Virus record (IMG/VR): IMGVR_UViG_3300042352_000874
Coordinates: 1 to 37,689 of that record
Length of the DNA stretch: 37,689 nt
Direction: 5' to 3' (one strand)
Source of the DNA: a virus
Shown: positions 1 to 7,977 of the stretch, piece by piece
How positions within the stretch are numbered: position 1 is the first letter of the stretch
Layout of the letters: every line of letters begins with the position of its first letter
Position numbers and translations under genes: made by a program
Notes under the pieces: generated by a model
Database searches by the model: none
The model's input: only the letters and a program-made list of their open reading frames with translations
Told to the model about the DNA's origin: nothing

Positions 1-179
1 GCGGGTAATCGACGAAGTGTTCAGTAGTAGCAGTCTGCTGTTCAACCATTTAGAGTCGTGGCCAGGCAGGAACTTGCCACCCTTGGTCGGTTCGCCACAG
101 CAGAGACAGGCACTCGCTGTTTTGCCGACTCGGAGAGGTCGTGGGGCTTCTTGCACGGCTTTGATTTTGCGTTGGACTG
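1..179. repeat. Terminal direct repeat, left copy (matches 37511-37689)
   Basis: These 179 bases recur at the right end. Four positions differ (7, 22, 25 and 52), and each is the third base of a codon and leaves the amino acid unchanged. The copies are identical from 53 to 179. This is most simply an assembly overlap of a circular or circularly permuted genome sampled from a mixed population. True terminal repeats would not be expected to diverge within one molecule. Confidence 0.85.
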
Positions 180-441
180 GTGAGGCTGAGACTCGGGCTT
201 CAATCCTGGCTCGGCAGGCGTCGCGGTCGTCGCACAGCCAAGGTCGGCCTAGGTCGTCTTGGTTGGTGCTGTGACACTCGGTGCAACGCTGGGTCTTCTC
301 GTCTGAGCAGGAGCAGGCGCACTGGATTAGCGAGAGGTTGCCGTTGCGGATTACGCCCTTGCAGGTCTCGTGGTGGCCTGTCATGCAGAACCCGCAGGGG
401 TTGGTGCCTTTGGTGATTGTGTCGATGAAGGTCTGTGCCAT
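1..441 (-). CDS. Cys-rich putative zinc-binding protein, N-terminal part (continues at the right end)
   Basis: ATG at 441, preceded by a purine-rich stretch (GGAGAGAAAA). The 147 codons seen here run off the left edge and join in frame with the fragment at the right end, giving a 170-residue protein whose stop overlaps the RuvC-like gene start. It is rich in cysteines: an early CGFC, then CACSC, a CTEC, and a late CLCCGE followed by FLPGHDSK. The CxC...PGHD signature is common in short actinophage proteins of unknown role and occurs again in the 135-residue protein at 30271-30678. Zinc binding is inferred from paired cysteines and histidines. No enzymatic domain was recognised. Confidence 0.8.
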   Translation of the reverse strand, partial: MAQTFIDTITKGTNPCGFCMTGHHETCKGVIRNGNLSLIQCACSCSDEKTQRCTECHSTNQDDLGRPWLCDDRDACRARIEARVSASPVQRKIKAVQEAPRPLRVGKTASACLCCGEPTKGGKFLPGHDSKWLNSRLLLLNTSSITR

Positions 442-459
442 TTTTCTCTCCTGGGTCCC

Positions 460-488
460 GAGAGGGGGGCTTACGCCCCCACCCTCTC
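460..488 (-). terminator. Hairpin overlapping a stop codon
   Basis: GAGAGG...GGGGGC pairs with GCCCCC...CCTCTC around a four-base loop. The loop contains the TAA stop of the 471-1013 gene. There is no U-tract, so it may act as an RNA-stability or partial termination element before the Cys-rich gene. Confidence 0.4.
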
Positions 489-1013
489 TACTTCGACGAT
501 TTGGGCGGTGTAGCCACGACGGCCAGACCACTTGTTGAACTGGGTGACGGCTAGGTCGTAGCGGCCGCACCAGGTGACGATGCCCCAGTTGCCCCAGTGT
601 CCCTGCTCTTTGGTGGTTGCGATGTTGTCGTAAAACTTGGCGATTCGCTTGTCGTAGTTGCTGATGTAACCCTCGTAGTTGCTGATGGCCTGAGCGGTTG
701 CTTCTTCTACGGTGATGTCGCCAGGGCGGTGAATGCCGTTCAGGAAGATGCGCTCGCCGTTTACTTGGAAATCGGCCCATACGGTGCCAAATGACACTCT
801 CTCGGTGATGGTGACGCCGTGCTTTTTGAGGGCGGCGACTCGTTCAACCGCTTCGGCCTTGCTTGCTTCTTGGGTTGCGATGTCGTTGGTGAACTGCTCG
901 ATTGCGACTTCTAGTGCTAGTGGTGAGACGGCGATTGCGTGGGTGTAGACGCGGTTCTCTGAGTTGCGGGTTGACTTGGTGCCGTCTGGGTGGATTACGA
1001 AGTGCTTGTTCAT
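471..1013 (-). CDS. Hypothetical protein, 180 aa
   Basis: Function not recognised. The ATG at 1013 is chosen because it sits behind GAGACACACA, the same leader used by the other genes driven by this promoter type; an ATG at 1025 would add four residues. The protein starts MNKHFVIHPDGTKSTRNSE, has a helical centre rich in E, A and K (about residues 35-65) and a Trp/Gly-rich end (GHWGNWGIVTWCGRYDLAV). The N-terminal style, a short substrate-like sequence with Ser/Thr before a mixed domain, recalls small early actinophage proteins. It is the first gene after the 1066-1117 promoter and is probably expressed early. Confidence 0.8.
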   Translation of the reverse strand: MNKHFVIHPDGTKSTRNSENRVYTHAIAVSPLALEVAIEQFTNDIATQEASKAEAVERVAALKKHGVTITERVSFGTVWADFQVNGERIFLNGIHRPGDITVEEATAQAISNYEGYISNYDKRIAKFYDNIATTKEQGHWGNWGIVTWCGRYDLAVTQFNKWSGRRGYTAQIVEVERVGA

Positions 1014-1065
1014 TGTGTGTCTCATTTCTGGTTGCGGGAGAGGCCTGTCCTCGCCCTATATTTCA

Positions 1066-1117
1066 ATTCAATCATATCGTGTGCCTCTTTGTCAAGTTTG
1101 TGCACATCGGCGTGTCG
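1066..1117 (-). promoter_or_regulatory. Promoter P1 with upstream CGACACGCCGA box
   Basis: On the minus strand: TTGACA (1090-1095), an 18-base spacer, then TTGAAT (1066-1071) preceded by TGA as an extended -10. The box CGACACGCCGA lies upstream (1107-1117). The same arrangement recurs at 24954, 31072 and 33711. The predicted transcript start is near 1059, leaving about a 45-base leader. Confidence 0.75.
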
Positions 1118-1132
1118 CGAATACAGCGAAAG

Positions 1133-1171
1133 GCGGGAGCCGACCAGCCCAAAAGGCCAATCGACTCCCGC
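1133..1171 (-). terminator. Hairpin terminator after the short gene at 1180-1326
   Basis: GCGGGAG...CTCCCGC forms a long stem (with G-U pairs) around a TTTT loop, nine bases past the TAG stop. On the minus strand it is followed by CTTTCG, a weak U-tract. It separates the end of the structural and lysis operon from promoter P1. Confidence 0.6.
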
Positions 1172-1179
1172 AAAAAACG

Positions 1180-1326
1180 CTAGTCGTCTGTAATCACGTG
1201 GTTGACGAAATACTCAAGAAAAAGCATCTCGGGGTCTTCCCCCACATACGCCCGCCTGACCATCTCCTGCAACTCGCCCCAAGTTATCTCTAACTCGAAA
1301 GGCTCCTGCTCCTGCTCCCCGTCCAC
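1180..1326 (-). CDS. Small acidic protein, 48 aa
   Basis: GTG at 1326 follows a strong TAAGGAG ribosome site that also contains the stop codon of the metallophosphoesterase gene, implying translational coupling. The protein begins with alternating Gln and Glu, and continues with ITWGELQEMVRRAYVGED and LEYFVNHVI, consistent with one or two helices. It is strongly acidic. Function unknown. It is the last gene before the hairpin at 1133-1171. Confidence 0.6.
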   Translation of the reverse strand: MDGEQEQEPFELEITWGELQEMVRRAYVGEDPEMLFLEYFVNHVITDD

Positions 1327-1335
1327 TGTCTCTCC

Positions 1336-2478
1336 TTACAGAACCGTCAAACTAGAAAGGTCAAACCCGCGCTCATTCACAACGAACACCAACAAGCCAG
1401 GGTCAGAATCGTCCCCAGACGTGTTACGCCACCAAGAAGAGCCATTGTCCAAAGTAGGAGCCTGAAGCCACCACTTAGACTTACCCGTGAACGGGTTACG
1501 CCCAGACGGTTGAATCCTCAAGTGGTGGTAGTGGCCAGTGACCAAGACATCAGCATGAGCCAACGGTTGGCCACCATGCACCTGCCCAGCCCACCACTTA
1601 GGCATGGCGTCAGGACCAGACGTGCGGTGACCATGAGCCAGGCCAACCATCGTGCCATCAACATCAAGCACCAACGACTCAGACCAATCCTCAGGTCGCG
1701 CGAACTCAATCGGCCAATTCACCAACTGAGCCATCTTCGCGTGTTGCTTCTGAATGAAAACGCCCCAGTCGTCACTAGGACGGCCAAGGCTAGACTTACC
1801 AGAACGCCAAGCCGCGTGATTCGACGGAACTACAGCCGAAACAACTCGGCCGTGAGTCTTCACCAAAAGTTCAAGCATTTGCCACTCAATCGTGGCCTCA
1901 AGGTCAACCTGGTCCATCAGGCTCAAGTCGTTAGTGAACGCTTGGTTGGCCACGTTCTCGAAACCCTCCACCGAGTCACCCGCGTTTAGGAAAAACGCAG
2001 AACTGGTCTTGTGCTTCTTGATATATTCCGCGAGCGCGGCACGCTTCTCAGCGACACGAACCAACAACTCCTGGGTTCCGCCGCGAGAGTCAGACTTGCC
2101 CAGTTGAGGGTCAGCCCAGACTACGACAAGCGCAGAACCTGGCTTTACCTCGGCTGGCTTCACCTTGGTGCGGCGAGCCTCCGCAACAAGCGCAGGCAGG
2201 TCAATAGCCTCGCGACGTTGTGAGAATGTAAACCTGTAACTGGTCAGCCACTCGCCGTCGTAACGTTGCCAGCGAGAAGTGCGAACTGGGCCTACAATCT
2301 CAACCAGTTCAGGGTCGTGGCCGTGTTCACGAAGTAAATCGTCTAAGTTAGGTTGAGCCGTCAACGGCTCACTGGTGATTTCACCACTCTTACCGTCCCA
2401 AACTGCAGACGGCCGCCAATCGGCAGGCACATCTCGGGTTGGCATTGCTTTTAGAGCGTCTCTAATGGTTTTGGACAT
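1336..2478 (-). CDS. Metallophosphoesterase (calcineurin-like)
   Basis: 380 aa. The C-terminal two thirds holds calcineurin-type motifs in order: VVVWADPQLGK (divalent-metal D), LNAGDSVEGF (GD), VVPSNHAAWR (GNH-type, here SNH), then GLAHGH and VLVTGHYHHLR (GHxH). The first 100 residues carry no motif I recognise. Such enzymes cleave phosphomonoesters or phosphodiesters with two metal ions. In actinophages similar genes lie near lysis or replication genes and their substrate is unknown. ATG at 2478 overlaps the end of the next upstream gene by 17 bases. Confidence 0.85.
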   Translation of the reverse strand: MSKTIRDALKAMPTRDVPADWRPSAVWDGKSGEITSEPLTAQPNLDDLLREHGHDPELVEIVGPVRTSRWQRYDGEWLTSYRFTFSQRREAIDLPALVAEARRTKVKPAEVKPGSALVVVWADPQLGKSDSRGGTQELLVRVAEKRAALAEYIKKHKTSSAFFLNAGDSVEGFENVANQAFTNDLSLMDQVDLEATIEWQMLELLVKTHGRVVSAVVPSNHAAWRSGKSSLGRPSDDWGVFIQKQHAKMAQLVNWPIEFARPEDWSESLVLDVDGTMVGLAHGHRTSGPDAMPKWWAGQVHGGQPLAHADVLVTGHYHHLRIQPSGRNPFTGKSKWWLQAPTLDNGSSWWRNTSGDDSDPGLLVFVVNERGFDLSSLTVL

Positions 2479-2692
2479 GGCGACGGAATCCGTCCTTACT
2501 GACTGTTAGGCCGTTGGCCTGGCACAGTCTATAGAGGTCAACGACAAACCAGGCCCCCGAGAGTATCGCGTCATCGAGGGCCTGGCGGTCGTCTGGGCTG
2601 AGGGTTTTCAGCCACTCACACGTCAGGCAGGGCCTGGAACGGTGGGTCTTGTCGGGTTTTGCTTGGGATAACTGTTCAGCGAGGGTCGGCAC
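2462..2692 (-). CDS. Small putative DNA-binding (helix-turn-helix) protein, 76 aa
   Basis: GTG at 2692 behind AGAGGT. The protein has a CLTCEWLKTL segment, then DRQALDDAILSG, and a C-terminal stretch (VVDLYRLCQANGLTVSKDGF) resembling a helix-turn-helix recognition region ending in RRHVQNH. Actinophages often pair such a protein with a metallophosphoesterase, as here. The DNA-binding role comes from this resemblance only. Confidence 0.65.
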   Translation of the reverse strand: MPTLAEQLSQAKPDKTHRSRPCLTCEWLKTLSPDDRQALDDAILSGAWFVVDLYRLCQANGLTVSKDGFRRHVQNH

Positions 2693-2703
2693 GGTTGCTA
2701 CCT

Positions 2704-2967
2704 CTACTTCTTTTCGCTCTTAGACTGCACGTTCTCAATCGCTGAGTTGATGTGCGAGTCGAAGTCGCCGTCAGGCACTTCGCCTTTAGCGGCGAACGTG
2801 AACGACAGAGCGCCAATAAGTCCAAGCACTGCCATGATTGCGCCAAAGGTCGCACTCTCAACAGCGCCCAGGCCGATAACGCTACCTGCTCCTAGAGCAG
2901 TGATGCCGACACCAAGCGCAAAAGCGCTAACACGTGCGGCTCGTTTCAGTAGTTTCTGGATTTTCAT
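2704..2967 (-). CDS. Holin-like membrane protein, 87 aa
   Basis: Two hydrophobic segments (about residues 13-37 and 40-60, containing FALGVGITALGAGSVIGLG and FGAIMAVLGLIGALSFTFAA) follow a basic N-terminus and precede a charged, Lys-rich tail ending KSEKK. That is the layout of a class II-type holin. The ATG overlaps the endolysin stop as ATGA, so the two are co-translated. It may form the membrane lesion that releases the endolysin, or act with the other small membrane protein at 3473-3688. Confidence 0.7.
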   Translation of the reverse strand: MKIQKLLKRAARVSAFALGVGITALGAGSVIGLGAVESATFGAIMAVLGLIGALSFTFAAKGEVPDGDFDSHINSAIENVQSKSEKK

Positions 2968-3464
2968 TCTGCCTTTGCTTTCGGTGTGGCTACGGCCGCA
3001 GGTTTAGCGGCGGGTTTTGGTTTTCCGTGGGCTAAGATGTGCTTCAACGGGTCAATCAAATCGCCGTAGCCAGCCAAGTGGCCGTTAGGCTTCTTCGAGA
3101 TTTGCATGTGTAGGTGCGCTCCAGTAGAGGCGGAACCTGACGGCGTCTTGCGGCCACCGCCAACTTTACCAATGATTTGGCCCTGTTTGACTAGGTCGCC
3201 TTTCTCCACTGTTGCAGTGCCTGGAGCGACGTGGGCGTATTGGACGAAGACTTTCTCGTCCTGCACCCACATCTCAATCACCCAGCCGAGGACGTCAGTC
3301 CAGAACACGTTGTGAACTTTAGCGTCACAAATTGACGGGATTGGGCTGAGTTCTGCAGGTGACCAGTCTTGGCCACGGTGCGGTCGGCCGTTGCGGTATG
3401 GTGCGAGGTTGCCGAACTCGTCGCCTCGCTGTTTCGCAGGGAATGGTTCTTTGTAAACGGTCAT
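2964..3464 (-). CDS. Endolysin, M23 family peptidase
   Basis: 166 aa from the ATG at 3464, which follows TAGGAGAG; a longer frame to 3542 lacks such a site. The LytM/M23 zinc-metallopeptidase motifs are present: HRGQDWS (HxxxD) near residue 30, VQYAHV, the KGDLVKQGQIIGKVG turn, and HLHMQI (HxH) near residue 125. It should cut peptide crosslinks in host peptidoglycan. A Pro/Ala/Lys-rich tail (KPAAKPAAVATPKAKAE) replaces a recognisable wall-binding domain. No signal peptide is seen, in keeping with holin-dependent export. Confidence 0.88.
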   Translation of the reverse strand: MTVYKEPFPAKQRGDEFGNLAPYRNGRPHRGQDWSPAELSPIPSICDAKVHNVFWTDVLGWVIEMWVQDEKVFVQYAHVAPGTATVEKGDLVKQGQIIGKVGGGRKTPSGSASTGAHLHMQISKKPNGHLAGYGDLIDPLKHILAHGKPKPAAKPAAVATPKAKAE

Positions 3465-3472
3465 TGACTCTC

Positions 3473-3688
3473 CTAAATTAGTAAACGGGACAGGGCGGCA
3501 CCAAGGCCACCAGAGGCCAGGGCGAGACCCACTAAAAGCCACTTGAACTGCTCCAGGTTGCGGAGCCGCGCTTCGTGGTCTTTGATGTTGCGCTCTACCC
3601 AGTCGACGTGGGTTGGGATTTTCTCGTTGAGACGTTCAACTTGGCGAATCATCTCAATGGCCCAAGCGGGGATTTGGTCATTCTCCAT
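3473..3688 (-). CDS. Small membrane protein with coiled coil, possible holin, 71 aa
   Basis: An amphipathic helical N-terminal half (IEMIRQVERLNEKIPTHVDW, then IKDHEARLRNLEQF) is followed by one transmembrane segment (WLLVGLALASGGLGAALSRLLI) at the very C-terminus. This resembles XhlA-type haemolysin or holin partners. It directly precedes the endolysin, with its TAG stop inside the endolysin leader. With the two-segment membrane protein on the other side it completes a three-gene lysis cassette. Confidence 0.7.
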   Translation of the reverse strand: MENDQIPAWAIEMIRQVERLNEKIPTHVDWVERNIKDHEARLRNLEQFKWLLVGLALASGGLGAALSRLLI

Positions 3689-3698
3689 CAGTTACCCT

Positions 3699-5222
3699 TT
3701 ACGACCAAGTGCCAACCGAGGTCACGCTGTTAGAGCCTAACGCCGTGAACTTAATGTGGCTGTTCGCTAGGAGTGACCCTGTGGCCGAAACTCCCGACAG
3801 GGTGCTGACAGGTCGGAATGAGCCAGCGCTTGTAATTCGGACGATTCCCTTGATGTGAACCCTGGTGTATAGGGCGACGTTGGGGGAAGTGGTCTCAATC
3901 ACCGTGGTTAGACCACCAAGCGTTGTGGACGAGAACATTTTTGCTGGTGCGATTGCCGAAGATGAGGCAGCCGCGTCAGAGAAGGTGCACTCGTAGGCCA
4001 GACCTGTGACTGTGGCAGTTCCGCCCATTCCAATCTGGAGTGAGGCGTCGCCAGCGGGGTTAGACGCGGAGAGATACATCACTGCTTCGAATTCGTAAGT
4101 CGTGTTCACGCCGATTGAGTAGTTCACGCCGAAAGTTGACTCTGCGGCGGTTGTGGTGAGTGAACGAGCGCTTGAGTTTACGTAGTGAGCACCAACTACC
4201 ACGCCAGACACTGGGCTGACCCAGGTTGGGGCGGCTGAGCCGTTGCTGGTTAGGAGGTTTCCAGCGGTTCCCACGGCGGTGTAGGAGGTCACTCCTGACG
4301 CTGACTGGTATGGGACGGTCCAAGCCGTCGTCCCTGCTAGCGCTGTGGCTTTCGTGGCCGTTCCAGAGGTCGTCGTGACTAGGCTCGCGCTCGCGGGAAT
4401 CGAGGTTCCGTTGACGGTGGTTACGCCTGGGAGCGTGGTGATGGTCCCGCCTAGCGAGACGTCCGTCGTGCCGATGGTGATTCCATCGTTTACCAACTGG
4501 GCGTTCGTGATTGAAGCGTTAGCGATACGGGCGTTAGGCAGGGTGCCTGACGTTAGTTTAGCCGCGCTGAGGTCAGGAATCTGGGCCACGTTTAGGGTGC
4601 CCGAATTGATTACTGAAGCATCTAGGCTTGTTGGTTTCAACTCAGCCCAGGCTGAGCCGTTCCAGAACTCCCAAAGAGAGGTGGTGGTGTTGTAACCAAG
4701 GTGTCCAACCTTTGGCGAGGCTGGTCGGCTAACGGTGGCCCAACGACCTACTGGGGTGCCTAGGAACGGACGAGTGTCCGAAACCGAGCCTGCGGTGATG
4801 GTCACTACGTTGGCACCTACGGTGACGCGGCCAATCTCCATCTCGTAGACGCCACCGTTTGCGGCGGTGTTTTGAGTTAGGGTTGGCGCGACTGGGCTGG
4901 CGGCTGGCGTTCCCGCCACCACTGCCAGAGTGATACTGTCCGAAGCAGGAGCGAGACGGAGAACCACCAAGTCAATACGCGGGTTGGTGTTAGCGGCCGC
5001 GATGGTTACGGTTTCTTGCGCGGTTGAATAAAACGCGAAACCGCGGACGATGGCGAAGCCTGCCGCAACTTTGACGTTCATGCCAGTTGAGTCGCCTGTG
5101 ACCTTTAGGTCAGTGCTAGACGGCTGGCCAGAAACGCCGAACTCGTTCTGCGCGCTGAACAACTGCCCAAACTGGGTCTCGGTTGTTGATTGGGCCGCGA
5201 ACGGCCACGAGGTGATTGCCAT
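3699..5222 (-). CDS. Putative receptor-binding / tail fibre protein, 507 aa
   Basis: Last and most Ser/Thr/Ala/Gly-rich tail gene. Residues 1-170 form a conserved-looking base domain (ITSWPFAAQSTTETQFGQLF, then FYSTAQETVTIAAANTNPRI) of the type seen at the start of actinophage minor tail proteins. Next come LGYNTTTSLWEFWNGSAWAEL and low-complexity repeats rich in TTxG and NAxI. The C-terminal 150 residues look like a compact beta domain suited to host recognition. The receptor role is inferred from position and composition. Confidence 0.7.
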   Translation of the reverse strand: MAITSWPFAAQSTTETQFGQLFSAQNEFGVSGQPSSTDLKVTGDSTGMNVKVAAGFAIVRGFAFYSTAQETVTIAAANTNPRIDLVVLRLAPASDSITLAVVAGTPAASPVAPTLTQNTAANGGVYEMEIGRVTVGANVVTITAGSVSDTRPFLGTPVGRWATVSRPASPKVGHLGYNTTTSLWEFWNGSAWAELKPTSLDASVINSGTLNVAQIPDLSAAKLTSGTLPNARIANASITNAQLVNDGITIGTTDVSLGGTITTLPGVTTVNGTSIPASASLVTTTSGTATKATALAGTTAWTVPYQSASGVTSYTAVGTAGNLLTSNGSAAPTWVSPVSGVVVGAHYVNSSARSLTTTAAESTFGVNYSIGVNTTYEFEAVMYLSASNPAGDASLQIGMGGTATVTGLAYECTFSDAAASSSAIAPAKMFSSTTLGGLTTVIETTSPNVALYTRVHIKGIVRITSAGSFRPVSTLSGVSATGSLLANSHIKFTALGSNSVTSVGTWS

Positions 5223-5233
5223 TTCTCTCCTTG

Positions 5234-5389
5234 TTAGGTGGTTGGGGTTTCAGGGTCTGGGACCACTAGTTTGTTGGTGATTAGTTGGCCGCAGACTCCA
5301 CATGCGCAGATTTCTGACGGGTCCTCAACTGGGATTGGGATTTGGCTGTTGCCGCACCCTGGTGTTTCGCAAGTGAGTAGAACTAGCAT
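5234..5389 (-). CDS. Small Cys-rich protein, 51 aa
   Basis: ATG at 5389 overlaps the preceding stop as TAATG. The sequence carries a CETPGCGNS pair and a CACGVCG pair, so four or five cysteines are arranged like a zinc ribbon, and it ends in a Pro/Thr-rich tail. Small rubredoxin- or ribbon-like proteins between tail genes are common in actinophages, with unknown role. Confidence 0.7.
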   Translation of the reverse strand: MLVLLTCETPGCGNSQIPIPVEDPSEICACGVCGQLITNKLVVPDPETPTT

Positions 5390-7977
5390 TATCCTGCCGC
5401 CGCTCCTGATGTCATTTGGATTGCTTGGAAGTAGACGTCGTAGTTAGTGCCTGTCGCGTCTGACACGTTGCGGACAGTCAACGGGACCGAGGTTGTGGTG
5501 ACGGTTCCAATTGCTAGGACGTAACGTGGTGAGGTGGACAAGGCTGTCACAATCGGTGCTACAGTGAACTTACCTGTCGGTAGGGTCATTGTGATTGTGG
5601 CTTGGGCGTTAGCGGCTAGGGCAGTTCCGCCGAGGTAGGAACCTGCGGCGATTCTAAATGGGACGCTTACGCCGTCTTGGACTGCGATTTCTTTCCAGGT
5701 TGACCAGACGGAGTTGTAACGGCCGCGGAAGAACCGTCGGTTCGTCGTGCTGTAGGTCTGGTATTCTTGGTAAATATAGGCGCTGTCTTCCCAAACCCGC
5801 AACATACCTGCGTTCGCTACTGGGTAGTTCACGCCACCGCTACCGCCGCCTGCCCAGGCGTTGGAGGCTTGGTGCCACAACCCGTCGGTTGTGTAGTTGT
5901 TGAGGTCAACCGAGGTGCTACCGATTAGGACTGGTCTGTCAAACTTCGCGTTTAGCGCAGTTTGGGTAGCGGTGGAAATTGGCTTGTTGGCGTCTGTAGT
6001 GTTGTCTACGTTGGCCAGGCCTACCGCGGTTTTGTCCAGTGTCTGCCACGACTTGTCGCCGCGCCAATACTGGGCGGTGGTGCCTGCCGTGATTGACGGC
6101 TCTTTACCGCTCAACGAGGAAGACAGGCTGGTAACGTCTGCGATGGCGTGCGTGTGTCCAACTGCGGAAACGTTAGCCTCAGCGAGGGTGTTGTTCACCC
6201 AGGCTGTGCCGTTCCATTTTAGGATTTCGCCATTGGCGTTGGCCGTGATGGTTACGTTGCTTAGGCTGTCTAGCGAGTGGTTGTGGCTAGTAGCGGAGAT
6301 GCCTGCCTCGGCCAGGGTCTGGTTAATCCAAAGCGTGTTGCCTGCGTTGCGAACGATGACTTCGCCACCAGCCACTGAAGTTATTGAGACGTCGTGTAAC
6401 TCGTCCAACTCGAAACCGTTTTGAATCTTTACAAACAGGCGACCAGTAACGGCGTGTGAACGGATACAGAAGCCAACTAGAACCATGTGGTTAGGCGCGG
6501 ACGGCTTGGTTGAGGTCATACCGCCTGCAACAGTTGGTGACAGGTAAACCGCGGCACCCTCAGTTAGGGCTGAGGTGTCGATATTCTCCACCATGCCGAA
6601 AGTAACGGCGTAGCCGTGGCCGCCGTTTGCTATGGCCTCGTCCAGGACACCGAACGTTTTCGAACTTGTCGACTCGGCGTTAGCCTGTGATTTAGCCACA
6701 AGTTTGTTAGCGCCTGTCGAGCCTGTCGGGTATACAACTGTGCCTTTAGCCATGGACGAGCCTGTGGCGTTTTTGACGTAGGCCACCTGACGTTCAGAGC
6801 CGAGACTGCTGGTGTTCACCGTTCGCTCTAGTGCTGAGACGCGGTTCTCGGTGTTTACCTGTTTCTGGCTGATTTTCGCTTCAAACGAGAAACCAGTAGG
6901 CTCACCGACGGTTGCAGTGACAACCACTCCCTCTTTGGACATTTGCAGTCCAACTTCGGTGATGGTCGTGCTGACGGTTTGGTCAGCCACCACAACTGAG
7001 ACTTTGTCGCCCAAGTTCCAGTCGACGCCATACTGCATTGTGGTGTCGTCGGTTGGGGTTACTGAGACCTTGGTTAGGGTGGTGCCGTTGACGGCGAGTT
7101 CTTCAGCCCCTGCTTGGTTGAGAGCGGCCACGGTTGCCCCGTTGCGGCTGTCGATGAAACGCTCTACGCGTCGGCCCCAAGCAGTTTCTGAAGCCAGGGA
7201 TTCTGTGCTGGTGGCTTCAATGAGTGTGCGGTTTACGCCCTCGCCCTGGCCAGCGACAATAGCGCGGGTGGTGACTGGGGCTGAGTAGACGTATTCGGTC
7301 TGGGTCAACTGGTTGTTGTCAATGTCCATACGGACGTAGGCTGAACGGTCAGTTGGCACGAATACGGAGAACTCTAGCACGCCGCCGTTTTGGACTACGT
7401 CGAACCCTAGGCCCGATTCTTCAGCGATTGGCCCGATTAATTCACCAATACGGTCAAACCTGGCCGAGACGGTGACGGTGTTGCCACGGCCAAGGTCGGT
7501 CCCTAGAGTGAGTTCTGGGATTTGGCGGGCCACCGATGCTGACGGCCCGATGTTTGCGTCTACATAGTGGTAGATTACAGTTTCGGCCGCTCCGCTTTGT
7601 GTGTCGAACTCGGTGTCTTGGGTGGTGACGTCTGAGTTGCTTGGCTGTGGGTAGGCGAGGCGCTCGCCAAGTATTACGGAGTCGTCCACGCCTTGAATTA
7701 CCCAGTCGCCGTCTGGGTGTTCAGCATTGGCGGTGTAGGTCGCGTTGGTCATCGGGCCAGACAGGACTACGCCTGATGGGCCAGTGACGACAATACCTGC
7801 GCCAGTGGCGCGTAGGTCGTCGACTAGGTGGTGGTCGTTAGGTAGGGTGATGGCCCAGGACCCGACGTTGCGGAGACGCAGAACAGCCTGGAACTTGACT
7901 AGGTCAACTGGTAGGATTTGCCCTACTCGTTCGAGGTTGGCGTTGCGGACTTCAATCGTCAGGTCGCTGGGTAACAT
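5389..7977 (-). CDS. Gp37-like minor tail protein with fibre repeats, 862 aa
   Basis: The ATG at 7977 overlaps the previous stop as TGATG; a TTG one codon upstream is less likely. The first 370 residues match the siphovirus ReqiPepy6 Gp37-like pattern (VDLVKFQAVLRLRNVGSWAI, IVVTGPSGVVLSGPM, WVIQGVDDSVILGERLAYP). These proteins sit at the tail tip, bridging baseplate and fibres. A central block (about 480-640) holds two imperfect copies of a 45-residue unit ending HNH or HTH, then YWRGDKSWQTLDKTAVGL and NTTDANKPIS, typical of fibre repeats. The C-terminal part (from about 690) resembles a fibre head. Confidence 0.8.
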   Translation of the reverse strand: MLPSDLTIEVRNANLERVGQILPVDLVKFQAVLRLRNVGSWAITLPNDHHLVDDLRATGAGIVVTGPSGVVLSGPMTNATYTANAEHPDGDWVIQGVDDSVILGERLAYPQPSNSDVTTQDTEFDTQSGAAETVIYHYVDANIGPSASVARQIPELTLGTDLGRGNTVTVSARFDRIGELIGPIAEESGLGFDVVQNGGVLEFSVFVPTDRSAYVRMDIDNNQLTQTEYVYSAPVTTRAIVAGQGEGVNRTLIEATSTESLASETAWGRRVERFIDSRNGATVAALNQAGAEELAVNGTTLTKVSVTPTDDTTMQYGVDWNLGDKVSVVVADQTVSTTITEVGLQMSKEGVVVTATVGEPTGFSFEAKISQKQVNTENRVSALERTVNTSSLGSERQVAYVKNATGSSMAKGTVVYPTGSTGANKLVAKSQANAESTSSKTFGVLDEAIANGGHGYAVTFGMVENIDTSALTEGAAVYLSPTVAGGMTSTKPSAPNHMVLVGFCIRSHAVTGRLFVKIQNGFELDELHDVSITSVAGGEVIVRNAGNTLWINQTLAEAGISATSHNHSLDSLSNVTITANANGEILKWNGTAWVNNTLAEANVSAVGHTHAIADVTSLSSSLSGKEPSITAGTTAQYWRGDKSWQTLDKTAVGLANVDNTTDANKPISTATQTALNAKFDRPVLIGSTSVDLNNYTTDGLWHQASNAWAGGGSGGVNYPVANAGMLRVWEDSAYIYQEYQTYSTTNRRFFRGRYNSVWSTWKEIAVQDGVSVPFRIAAGSYLGGTALAANAQATITMTLPTGKFTVAPIVTALSTSPRYVLAIGTVTTTSVPLTVRNVSDATGTNYDVYFQAIQMTSGAAAG
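6140..6410 (-). repeat. Two tandem diverged fibre units inside the Gp37-like gene
   Basis: Unit 1 begins LDELHDVSIT and contains WINQTLAEAGISATSHNH. Unit 2 begins LDSLSNVTIT and contains WVNNTLAEANVSAVGHTH. Both share the TLAEAxxSAxxHxH end. They are about 45 and 43 codons long, and their tandem order suggests internal duplication. Confidence 0.7.

Noticed and set aside
1090-1096. Resemblance to mycobacteriophage stoperators (TGTCAAG core)
   Set aside because: All four copies coincide with the -35 TTGACA of promoters and none lies within operons, so a promoter explains them.
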